Below are positions 1 to 5,199 of a stretch of 5,199 nucleotides of DNA, in pieces. The stretch spans positions 1-5,199 of the forward strand of contig JAKEHF010000131.1 of NCBI GenBank assembly GCA_022615295.1, written 5' to 3'. Each line of letters begins with the position of its first letter. Position 1 is the stretch's first letter. The translations under genes were made by a program, and so were the position numbers. The notes under the pieces are model-generated. The model was not told the DNA's origin. It saw only the letters and a list, made by a program, of their open reading frames with translations, and did not search any database. Source of the stretch: Actinomycetota bacterium (GTDB lineage Bacteria; Actinomycetota; Acidimicrobiia; Spongiisociales; ZC4RG35).

Positions 1-675
1 CGCGTGGTGGCCACAGTCGCCGGCGGACCGCACTCCCTTGCGGCCGCATTGGTGGCCCGACGGCTCGGATCGGCGTTGGGGGTCCCCAGCGAGATGGTGT
101 CCGCGGCCGTTCCCGGCGCGGACAACTTCGGGGCCCACGAGGTGCTCGATCAGATCTCCGAGGTGGTGACCGGTCTCCCGTCCCGCGTGGTCGAGGTCGC
201 CGGGATCGCCGAGCTCGTGGAGGGTCTCGACGACGGTGCGCTGCTCGTGTTGGGCGCCCCGGGAGGCTCCTGGCTGCAGAGGGCCATGTTCGGGCCGGGG
301 GCCCGTCTCCGTCGCACTGCCCATGCCGGGGCGGTGGTGGTGAGGAGCGCTCCCGATCGGGTGTTCCGTTTCATGGGCGACCCGGTATATGTGGCCCCGC
401 TCCGAGAGGCGGCCGACACCCTGATGTTCCACAAGGAGAGGACCCTGGCCGTCGCCGAGGAGGGTCGTCTGGTGGGGGTGGTGCGCCGCGACCGTCTTGT
501 CGGCGCAGGATCGACCCTCGTCGGGACACTCATGGAGGAAGCCATCTCGGTCAAGGTCGACGAGACGCTCGCCGAGGCCATGGAGCTCGAGCCGGCGTTC
601 GGTGAAGACCCGATTCCCGTCACCGACCACCAGGAGCACCTGGTGGGCGGTCTGTGTTTGCCGGTGGCAACATGA
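1..675 (+). CDS. USP-domain plus CBS-pair protein, 5' truncated by window edge
   Basis: This frame is open from the first base and stops at TGA 673-675, so the true start probably lies upstream. Counting the GTG at 4 as residue 1, residues 2-118 look like a universal stress protein domain. The first beta strand is VVATVAGGPHS. A nucleotide-loop motif G84-x2-G87-x9-G97 follows, and then a closing hydrophobic strand AGAVVVRS. The family motif normally ends G-S/T; here it ends G97-P98, so ATP binding is uncertain. Residues about 125-220 look like two compact CBS repeats (GRLVGVVRRDRL, then TLMEEAISVKVDETLAEAM and EHLVGGL). CBS pairs usually sense adenine nucleotides. The missing N-terminus could be just a few residues, another USP domain, or a membrane transporter carrying this module as a cytoplasmic tail. 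The product is a probable cytoplasmic regulatory module; its target is unknown. It lies 19 bp upstream of the hydrolase gene. Confidence 0.72.
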   Translation, partial: RVVATVAGGPHSLAAALVARRLGSALGVPSEMVSAAVPGADNFGAHEVLDQISEVVTGLPSRVVEVAGIAELVEGLDDGALLVLGAPGGSWLQRAMFGPGARLRRTAHAGAVVVRSAPDRVFRFMGDPVYVAPLREAADTLMFHKERTLAVAEEGRLVGVVRRDRLVGAGSTLVGTLMEEAISVKVDETLAEAMELEPAFGEDPIPVTDHQEHLVGGLCLPVAT

Positions 676-697
676 CGGCCAGAATCGTGGCGTCATG
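671..697 (+). promoter_or_regulatory. Stem-loop holding the USP-CBS stop codon and the hydrolase start codon
   Basis: CATGACG (671-677) is a perfect inverted repeat of CGTCATG (691-697). With G678 bulged, C679-C680 also pair with G689-G690, giving about 9 base pairs around an 8-nt loop. The 5' arm contains the TGA stop (673-675) of the upstream gene, and the 3' arm contains the ATG start (695-697) of the hydrolase. A second small hairpin, TTGCC (658-662) with GGCAA (666-670), abuts it. There is no Shine-Dalgarno sequence before the ATG. I infer a coupling element that ribosomes finishing the upstream gene would melt. A DNA operator or chance is also possible. Confidence 0.4.
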
Positions 698-1606
698 AGC
701 TTCCGATCGTTCATCCGGGGCCTGTTCTGGATCGCCCTAGCCCTGGCCGCCCTCTTCCACATCGCCGGTGGCTGGTACTTCTCCGACATCCTCATCGAGG
801 ACGCCTTCGTCCCCGAGCCCGACGCCATCGTGGTTCCCATAGGGGACTTCGAGATAGAAGAGGTGACCTACCCGACCGAGCTCGGCGACATGGACGCCTG
901 GTATCTCCCCTCCACCGGGACGACCTGGGTGATCCACGTCCATGGTCTGGGTGCCACGCCTGCCGAGGCTGAGCCCCTGTTCGCCCCGTTGCAGGCTGCC
1001 GGATACCCACAGCTCAGCATCGCCTATCGCAACGACGAGGGTCAGCCCCAGGACCCGAGCGGCTTCTACCAGTACGGCACGACCGAGTGGGCGGACATCG
1101 CCTCGGCCGTCGAGTACGCCGAGGCCAACGGGGCCGAGGCCCTCGTATTCAACGGCTACAGCACCGGCGCCTCGCACATTCTCTCCTTCGTCTACCGGCA
1201 CAACCTCGACCAGATACGGGGGATCGTGCTCGACTCGCCGAACATGGACCTGGGTGACACCGTCGACTTCGCCGCCTCGATGCGGGAGCTCCCGGTGGTG
1301 CCTTTCAACGTCCCACCCACCCTCTCGGCGACCTCGAAATTCGTCACCTCGCTCCGGATCGGGGTGAACTGGCAGACCCTCGACTACGTCGAGCGTGCCC
1401 AGACCTCGCTCCGGGTGCCGGTGATGATCCACCACGGCACGGCCGACGACAGCGTCCCCCTCCGCCAGTCGCAGTCGCTGGTCGAGGCGGCACCAGAGCT
1501 GGTCGACCTGGTCCCGGTCACCGGAGCCGGTCATGTCGAGTCCTACGAGGTCGACCCCGAGGGCTATCTCGCCGATGTCCTGGGCTTCCTCGACTCGGTG
1601 GCCTGA
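695..1606 (+). CDS. Membrane-anchored alpha/beta-fold serine hydrolase
   Basis: This 303-residue protein has an N-terminal hydrophobic segment (about residues 9-27) after a basic MSFRSFIRG start. That suggests a signal anchor with the enzyme outside the membrane. The hydrolase core follows. HVHGLG (81-86) is an oxyanion-hole type HG motif, GYSTG (154-158) is the nucleophile elbow with Ser156, HHGTADDSVP (246-255) supplies the acid (Asp251 or Asp252), and GAGH (277-280) supplies His280. The triad is therefore complete and in canonical order. The length suits single-domain esterase, lipase or peptidase-like hydrolases; the substrate cannot be read from the sequence. The frame is open back to 497, but the start at 695 is chosen because upstream residues are Arg/Ser-rich shadow of the USP-CBS gene and the hydrophobic anchor begins just after this Met. 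No Shine-Dalgarno is visible. The importer ATPase begins 34 bp downstream, so co-transcription is likely. Confidence 0.85.
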   Translation: MSFRSFIRGLFWIALALAALFHIAGGWYFSDILIEDAFVPEPDAIVVPIGDFEIEEVTYPTELGDMDAWYLPSTGTTWVIHVHGLGATPAEAEPLFAPLQAAGYPQLSIAYRNDEGQPQDPSGFYQYGTTEWADIASAVEYAEANGAEALVFNGYSTGASHILSFVYRHNLDQIRGIVLDSPNMDLGDTVDFAASMRELPVVPFNVPPTLSATSKFVTSLRIGVNWQTLDYVERAQTSLRVPVMIHHGTADDSVPLRQSQSLVEAAPELVDLVPVTGAGHVESYEVDPEGYLADVLGFLDSVA

Positions 1607-1640
1607 GGATCGCCGCCGGACGGTGCCCCCCTTGTCCCCG

Positions 1641-2726
1641 ATGATCCGTCTCCATGAGGTCGGCAAGATGTTCCCTGGCGCCGCGGCACCGGCCGTCGAC
1701 CGTCTCAGCCTCGACATCGAGGAGGGGGAGCTGGTCACCCTGGTGGGTCCCTCGGGCTGTGGCAAGACCACGACGCTGAAGATGATCAACCGGCTCATCG
1801 AGCCGAGCACGGGGGTCATCGAGGTCGGTGGGAGGGACGTGACGAGTCTCGAGCCACATGTCCTGCGTCGTGGGATCGGCTATGTGATCCAGCAGGTGGG
1901 TCTCTTCCCCCATCGCACCGTCAGGGAGAACATCGGGACGGTGCCAGGTCTCATCGGCTGGGACGAGCCCAGGATCTCCCAGCGGGTCGATGAGCTCGCC
2001 GAGCTGGTCGGACTCGATCAGGAGCTCCTCGACCGTTACCCGACCGAGCTGTCCGGCGGCCAGCAGCAGAGGGTGGGGGTGGCACGGGCCCTGGGTGCCG
2101 ACCCCCCGGTCCTGCTCATGGACGAGCCCTTTGGTGCCGTCGATCCCATCGTCAGGGCGCGTCTCCAGGGGGAGTTCCTCGATCTGCAGCGTCGTCTCGA
2201 CAAGACGGTCGTCTTCGTCACCCACGACATCGACGAGGCGGTCATGTTGGGGGACCGGACCGCCATCCTCAATGTGGGTGGAATTCTCGAGCAGTACGAC
2301 ACACCGGAGCGCATCCTCGCCGCCCCCGCCAACGAGTTCGTGGCGAGCTTCCTCGGCTCCGAGCGCGGGTTGCGCAGGCTCGGACTGCGACCAGTGTCCT
2401 CGGTGACGCCCGTCCAGGGCCCGGTGATCGATATCTCGGCCGACGTGTCCACGGCCCACGATGTGATGCAACGCCACGGTGTCGAATGGGTGGGACTCAC
2501 CGACGGGGGCCGTCTCCTCGGCTGGGTCCCGATGTCGGAGATCGGTGATGACCTCGCCACCGCCCGGCCCAGACCCTTTCTGGTGACGCTCACTCCCACG
2601 GACTCGTTGCGCAGGGCCCTCGATGCCGTGGTCACCGGTCATGCCCAGATGGCGGTGGTGGTGGACGAAGGCGTCTACCAGGGGATGATCGACGTCGCCA
2701 AGATCGCCGCGGAGATCACCGGATGA
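1641..2726 (+). CDS. Osmoprotectant-type ABC importer ATPase with C-terminal CBS pair (OpuCA/OsmV-like)
   Basis: This 361-residue cytoplasmic ATPase powers import through the permeases encoded next. The visible motifs are Walker A GPSGCGKT (36-43), Q-loop Gln84 in VIQQVGLFPH, signature LSGGQQQR (137-144), Walker B VLLMDEP (157-163) with catalytic Glu162, D-loop AVDP (166-169) and H-loop His195 in VTHD. All are intact. QQVGLFPH and the PFGAVDPI context are typical of the quaternary-amine (OpuCA/ProV/OsmV) branch. Residues about 255-360 form two CBS repeats (GPVIDISADVSTAHDVM, then RPFLVTLTPTDSLRRALDAV). In characterised relatives such domains gate transport by ionic strength or bind c-di-AMP; that role here is inferred. 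ATG 1641 matches the usual MIRLxxV start of the family. In-frame GTG 1623 and TTG 1632 are alternatives, since 1641 has no clear Shine-Dalgarno. The end overlaps the permease start as ATGA. The exact paralogue name is not assignable. Confidence 0.93.
   Translation: MIRLHEVGKMFPGAAAPAVDRLSLDIEEGELVTLVGPSGCGKTTTLKMINRLIEPSTGVIEVGGRDVTSLEPHVLRRGIGYVIQQVGLFPHRTVRENIGTVPGLIGWDEPRISQRVDELAELVGLDQELLDRYPTELSGGQQQRVGVARALGADPPVLLMDEPFGAVDPIVRARLQGEFLDLQRRLDKTVVFVTHDIDEAVMLGDRTAILNVGGILEQYDTPERILAAPANEFVASFLGSERGLRRLGLRPVSSVTPVQGPVIDISADVSTAHDVMQRHGVEWVGLTDGGRLLGWVPMSEIGDDLATARPRPFLVTLTPTDSLRRALDAVVTGHAQMAVVVDEGVYQGMIDVAKIAAEITG
2711..2714 (+). promoter_or_regulatory. Ribosome binding site for first permease
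   Basis: GGAG lies 8 nt before ATG 2723, inside the last codons of the ATPase gene. It supports the start that overlaps the ATPase stop (ATGA, 2723-2726) and implies translational coupling of the two genes. Confidence 0.6.
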
Positions 2727-3388
2727 CGCTCGCCCAGGAACGTCCCACCATCGACTTCGGGTGGATCGCCGACAACCTCGACGAGATCGCTGAGGCCACG
2801 CTCGATCATCTCACTCTCACCGCGATCGCGGTCACGGCGGGTCTGGTGCTCTCGGTTGCGTTGTCACTGGTCGCTCTCCGCTGGCGGGGGACCTATGCCC
2901 CGATCACCTGGTTCACCGGTGTCCTCTACACGATCCCATCGATCGCCCTGTTCACGTTTCTCGTCCCTATCTTCGGTCTCAGGAGCATCCTCACCGCCGA
3001 GATCGCCCTCGTCTCCTACACCCTGCTCATCCTGATTCGGAACATCGTCGCCGGCATCAGAGGAGTGCCCGCCGGGGTGGTCGAGGCGTCTCGGGGGCTG
3101 GGCATGACCACGCGACGCATCTTCACCGATGTCCAGGTCCCCCTGGCACTGCCCGCGATCGTCGCCGGGGTGAGGGTCGCCGCCGTCACCACGATCGGTC
3201 TCGTCACCCTCACCGTCCTCGTCGGCCAGGGGGGTTACGGGGTCTTCATCCTCCGCGGCATCCGTCGTCAGTTCCTCACCGAGGCCCTGGTCGGCACGTT
3301 GGGATCGGTCATCCTCGCCGTCGTCGTCGATACGGCCCTGGTGCGGCTGCAACGTGTCGTCAGCCCGTGGGCGAGGGCAGGAAGGTGA
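2723..3388 (+). CDS. Osmoprotectant-type ABC importer permease 1 (OpuCB/OsmW-like)
   Basis: This 221-residue integral membrane protein is one half of the transport channel. Hydrophobic segments fall at about 30-52, 59-82, 90-112, 141-166 and 187-207, a compact five-helix layout usual for this permease family. The cytoplasmic coupling loop is clear: EASRGLGM (121-128) leading to VPLALP (139-144), the EAA motif that docks on the ATPase. The segment YTIPSIALFTFLVPIFG (69-85) is highly characteristic of the glycine betaine/carnitine/choline permeases. The start ATG overlaps the ATPase stop, and the stop overlaps the second permease start as GTGA. With two different permeases encoded side by side, a heterodimeric channel as in OpuCB-OpuCD is the best inference. 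A start further downstream is unlikely, given the RBS and the overlap. Confidence 0.92.
   Translation: MTLAQERPTIDFGWIADNLDEIAEATLDHLTLTAIAVTAGLVLSVALSLVALRWRGTYAPITWFTGVLYTIPSIALFTFLVPIFGLRSILTAEIALVSYTLLILIRNIVAGIRGVPAGVVEASRGLGMTTRRIFTDVQVPLALPAIVAGVRVAAVTTIGLVTLTVLVGQGGYGVFILRGIRRQFLTEALVGTLGSVILAVVVDTALVRLQRVVSPWARAGR
3373..3377 (+). promoter_or_regulatory. Ribosome binding site that favours the GTG 3385 start of permease 2
   Basis: GAGGG lies 7 nt before GTG 3385. The alternative in-frame GTG at 3367 would add six residues (MGEGRK) but would place this purine run inside the coding sequence. The later GTG also forms a GTGA overlap with the stop of permease 1, matching the ATGA overlap one gene earlier. 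Confidence 0.55.
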
Positions 3389-4089
3389 GCGAGTTCTTCG
3401 GTCAGGTCGTCGCTTGGCTCACCGATCCCGCCAACTGGTCGGGGAGCCGCGGCGTGCCCGGCCTGCTCCGGGCCCACGTCGGCCTGACGGTGGCCGCCCT
3501 GGCCGCAGCCTGTGTCCTCTCCCTTCCCCTCGCCGTCTACCTGGGCCATCGTCATCGTGGCGGGCTGCTTGCGATCTCGGTGGTCAACATCGGACGCGCC
3601 CTTCCCTCGTTCGGAGTCATCGGCGTGATGTTCCCGATAACGCTGGCCTTTGCGCTGATTCGCTCCCCGTTGGGCTACTGGGCGACGCTGGTGGCCATGG
3701 TGGTCCTGGCCATGCCGCCTATGTTCGTGAACGCCTACACCGGGGTCAGCGCCGCCGACCCGGCCTTGGTCGAGGCGGCCCGGGGGATGGGAATGACCGA
3801 GAGCCAGACTCTGCGTCGCGTCGAGCTGCCCCTGGCGCTTCCCTTGGTGATGGCCGGGATCAGGACGGCCGCGGTGGCCGTGGTGGCCACGGTCACCCTG
3901 GGCGCCTGGGTGGGGTACAACACCCTGGGGACCTACATATTCGTGGGGTTCGCCCAGCAGGACGACGTGATGGTCTTCGTGGGCGGTTTGGCGGTGGCCA
4001 TCCTTGCGGTGCTCACCGAGGTGGGCCTGGGAGGGGTGGAGCGGATGACGGCATGGGGACCGGCACGGAGGCGGCGATCCGTCGATTGA
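3385..4089 (+). CDS. Osmoprotectant-type ABC importer permease 2 (OpuCD/OsmY-like)
   Basis: This 234-residue membrane protein is the likely channel partner of permease 1. After an amphipathic N-terminus with the DPANW segment (15-19), common in this branch, hydrophobic segments lie at about 33-54, 62-91, 97-117, 148-175 and 197-216. The EAA coupling loop reads EAARGMGM (130-137) and continues to ELPLALP (147-153). NIGRALPSFGVIG (68-80) matches the family core at the place where permease 1 has YTIPSIALF. Permease 2 resembles permease 1 only in the core and the EAA loop, so the two are ancient paralogues and not a recent duplication. GTG 3385 is preferred as start (see its RBS); GTG 3367 is the alternative. 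The C-terminus ends in a basic RRRRS tail, likely cytoplasmic. An 87-bp gap separates it from the binding-protein gene. Confidence 0.9.
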   Translation: MSEFFGQVVAWLTDPANWSGSRGVPGLLRAHVGLTVAALAAACVLSLPLAVYLGHRHRGGLLAISVVNIGRALPSFGVIGVMFPITLAFALIRSPLGYWATLVAMVVLAMPPMFVNAYTGVSAADPALVEAARGMGMTESQTLRRVELPLALPLVMAGIRTAAVAVVATVTLGAWVGYNTLGTYIFVGFAQQDDVMVFVGGLAVAILAVLTEVGLGGVERMTAWGPARRRRSVD

Positions 4090-4129
4090 GGCGGAATGCG
4101 GCGAAGTCGCCACTTGTTGAACCCCTTCT

Positions 4130-4152
4130 CCGCCCGTGCCAATAGCGGGCGG
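4130..4152 (+). promoter_or_regulatory. Stem-loop between permease 2 and binding-protein genes
   Basis: CCGCCCG (4130-4136) pairs perfectly with CGGGCGG (4146-4152) around a 9-nt loop. A smaller hairpin GGCG-AAGT-CGCC lies at 4100-4111. Neither has a following T-run, so a classic rho-independent terminator is unlikely. Sited just before the strong RBS of the binding-protein gene, the larger stem could stabilise the downstream mRNA after processing, or cause partial attenuation. I could not see a convincing -35/-10 pair in the gap. Confidence 0.45.
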
Positions 4153-4162
4153 TCCAAATACG

Positions 4163-4170
4163 GGAAGGAG
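4163..4170 (+). promoter_or_regulatory. Strong ribosome binding site of the solute-binding lipoprotein gene
   Basis: GGAAGGAG lies 6 nt before ATG 4177, the best Shine-Dalgarno in the window. It fixes the start there and not at in-frame ATG 4096, whose extra 27 residues would put charged sequence before the signal peptide and read through the 4130-4152 stem-loop. Confidence 0.75.
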
Positions 4171-4176
4171 AGACCC

Positions 4177-5091
4177 ATGCGGAATACCCGCAACCGCGCC
4201 ATCGGGGCGGGTCTGCTCGCCGTCGCCATCCTGGCCACGGCGTGTGCAGACTCGGGTGGTGGCGTAGGAGATGGCCCCGAGGTGGTGGTCGCCGCCCAGG
4301 ACTTCGGCGAGAGCGCGATTCTCGCCGAGATCTACAAGGGGGCATTGGAGGCGAACGGTTTCGCGGCAAGCGTTCAGCGTGTCGGCGGGTTCCGCGACCT
4401 CGAGCTCGCCGCCTTCGAAGCCGGCGACATCAACCTGGCGCCGGAGTATGCCGCCTCGATGCTCGAGGCGCTGAATGGTCAGGCCGGGGAGGCGACCGGG
4501 GACGCCGAGGAAACAACCAACCTCCTCAACGCCAGACTGGGCGACATCGGGCTGGTGGCCCTCGAGCCATCCGACGCCATTGACACCAACGCCTTCGTGG
4601 TGACAGCGGACACGGCGAGCGAGGTGGGTCTGGTGACACTGAGCGACCTGGCTGAGAACGGTGCCGACCTGGTGCTCGGCGGTCCCCCGGACTGTGAGAC
4701 GAACCCGTTCTGCATACCAGGTCTGATGAGCGTCTACGGTCTCGACCTCAGCGCCAACTTCCAGCCCCTGGATGCGGGTCAAGTGACGGTGCAGGCCCTG
4801 GAGGCGGGTGAGATCGACGTCGCCATCCTCTTCTCAACCAGTGGTGTGATCGCCGACAGGGGTTTCGTGCTCCTCGAGGACGATCTCAACATGCTGGCGG
4901 CGGACAATGTGGTCCCGGTGCTCACCGATGAGTTGCTCGAGGCTTACGGTGACACCATCAGCGACGTGCTCGACGAGGTCAGCTCTAAGCTGACCACGGC
5001 GGACCTGACCGCGATGAACAAGCGGTTCGACATCGACGCCGAGAGCGCCGATGACATCGCAGCCGACTGGCTCGAAGAGAACGGTTTCTGA
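4177..5091 (+). CDS. Osmoprotectant-type solute-binding lipoprotein (OpuCC/OsmX-like, OpuAC fold)
   Basis: This 304-residue extracytoplasmic receptor feeds the importer. The signal peptide has a basic start (MRNTRNR), a hydrophobic core (9-20) and a lipobox ending LATAC, so Cys23 should be lipidated after cleavage. The mature protein begins with a flexible Gly-rich linker. Family landmarks follow: VVVAAQDFGESAILAEIY (36-53), GDINLAPEYAASMLEALNG (83-101), GGPPDCETNPFC (168-179), GLDLSANFQPLDAG (188-201), and ALEAGEIDVAILFSTSGVI (207-225). These are the periodic landmarks of the betaine/carnitine/choline binding proteins. Cys173 and Cys179 could form a disulfide near the pocket. Where relatives typically have an aromatic-x-T-D motif (YTTD or FTTD), this one has FSTS (219-222), losing the Asp, so the ligand may differ from classical betaines. 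Length is normal. It is the last gene of the importer set and is preceded by a stem-loop and strong RBS, suggesting higher expression than the permeases. Confidence 0.9.
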   Translation: MRNTRNRAIGAGLLAVAILATACADSGGGVGDGPEVVVAAQDFGESAILAEIYKGALEANGFAASVQRVGGFRDLELAAFEAGDINLAPEYAASMLEALNGQAGEATGDAEETTNLLNARLGDIGLVALEPSDAIDTNAFVVTADTASEVGLVTLSDLAENGADLVLGGPPDCETNPFCIPGLMSVYGLDLSANFQPLDAGQVTVQALEAGEIDVAILFSTSGVIADRGFVLLEDDLNMLAADNVVPVLTDELLEAYGDTISDVLDEVSSKLTTADLTAMNKRFDIDAESADDIAADWLEENGF

Positions 5092-5097
5092 GACTGT

Positions 5098-5119
5098 CGC
5101 GGGGCGGCGCCGACCCGCG
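5098..5119 (+). terminator. Weak GC-rich hairpin downstream of the importer operon
   Basis: CGCGGG (5098-5103) pairs with CCCGCG (5114-5119), and CG 5105-5106 with CG 5111-5112 can extend the stem past a G-A mismatch. It begins 6 nt after the last stop codon, the right place for a terminator. No T-run follows (the next bases are CAGCCCCCC), so it could only act as an atypical terminator or as a 3'-end protecting stem. Confidence 0.3.
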
Positions 5120-5158
5120 CAGCCCCCCACGCTCAGAATCATCTCTAACCCCAGCGAC

Positions 5159-5195
5159 CGAAGTGAGCCTGTTTCCACCCCCGCACGAAGTGAGC
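5159..5195 (+). repeat. Direct repeat CGAAGTGAGC, two copies 27 bp apart at the window edge
   Basis: CGAAGTGAGC occurs at 5159-5168 and 5186-5195. The flanks are partly alike (GCGAC before the first copy, CGCA before the second). The spacer is C-rich. Only two copies are visible because the window ends four bases after the second. The sequence could be part of a dispersed intergenic repeat family, a pair of regulator sites for the next gene, or chance. Nothing coding is seen from 5092 to the end. Confidence 0.4.
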
Positions 5196-5199
5196 GGTA

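Noticed and set aside
497..694. N-terminal extension of the hydrolase frame
   Set aside because: It overlaps the USP-CBS gene by 179 bases and encodes an Arg/Ser-rich stretch placed before the membrane anchor. ATG 695 is the sensible start.
737..1819. Minus-strand open frame (360 codons) opposite the hydrolase
   Set aside because: It is antisense to an enzyme with an intact catalytic triad. The peptide is Gly/Val/Arg/Asp-rich without recognisable folds, so it is a codon-bias shadow.
1518..2642. Long open frame on the minus strand opposite the ATPase gene (374 codons)
   Set aside because: It mirrors a clearly real gene with all ABC motifs. Its translation is rich in His, Asp, Gly and Arg with no domain pattern, as expected for the antisense of high-GC coding DNA.
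3354..4145. Plus-strand open frame (263 codons) overlapping permease 2 in another frame
   Set aside because: The Arg/Gly/Pro-rich product has no membrane segments, whereas the permease frame has the EAA loop and five hydrophobic segments.
4114..4145. Possible promoter (TTGTTG, then CAATAG) before the binding-protein gene
   Set aside because: The spacing is about 20 bp and the -10 match is poor and lies within the stem-loop, so I do not support it as a promoter.
3268..4782. Very long minus-strand open frame (504 codons) across permease 2 and the binding-protein gene
   Set aside because: It spans two confident + strand genes and an intergenic gap. The composition is low-complexity His/Gly/Arg/Gln, with no hydrophobic core or known motif.
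5092..5199. CRISPR array beginning at the right edge
   Set aside because: The repeat unit is only 10 bp with two copies and a short C-rich spacer. This is too short and too few for a CRISPR call.

Overview
The window is a dense, GC-rich stretch with every supportable gene on the + strand. The strong G/C preference at third codon positions, GTG start use, overlapping start/stop codons and a short Cys-anchored lipoprotein signal point to a high-GC Gram-positive-type bacterium. An actinobacterium, perhaps of the Acidimicrobiia type, is my best guess. That is an inference from composition and protein style; no marker gene is present to prove it.

Layout: (1) 1-675, the 3' part of a gene for a universal-stress-protein (USP) domain followed by a CBS domain pair, cut by the left window edge. 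(2) 695-1606, a membrane-anchored alpha/beta hydrolase with a complete Ser-Asp-His triad. (3) 1641-5091, a complete four-gene ABC importer of the osmoprotectant (glycine betaine/carnitine/choline, OpuC/OsmU-type) family: ATPase with C-terminal CBS pair (1641-2726), two permeases (2723-3388 and 3385-4089) and a lipoprotein solute-binding protein (4177-5091). (4) 5092-5199, non-coding, with a weak GC hairpin and a 10-bp direct repeat that runs to the window edge.

How the genes work together: the lipoprotein captures a small, probably quaternary-amine solute outside the membrane and delivers it to a channel built from the two permeases. Two copies of the ATPase drive import, and their CBS domains are the likely gate for ionic strength or nucleotide control. 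The ATPase and permease genes are joined by ATGA and GTGA overlaps, which implies translational coupling. The binding-protein gene is set apart by an 87-bp gap containing a perfect 7-bp stem-loop and a strong Shine-Dalgarno site, consistent with separate, higher expression. The USP-CBS gene and the hydrolase are close enough (19- and 34-bp gaps) to share the transcript, but a functional link to import is not proven.

I do not see a wholly new system. The points most worth checking are an RNA hairpin that buries the hydrolase start codon together with the upstream stop codon, the loss of an expected Asp in the binding-protein pocket motif, the hydrolase/importer pairing, and the direct repeat at the right edge.
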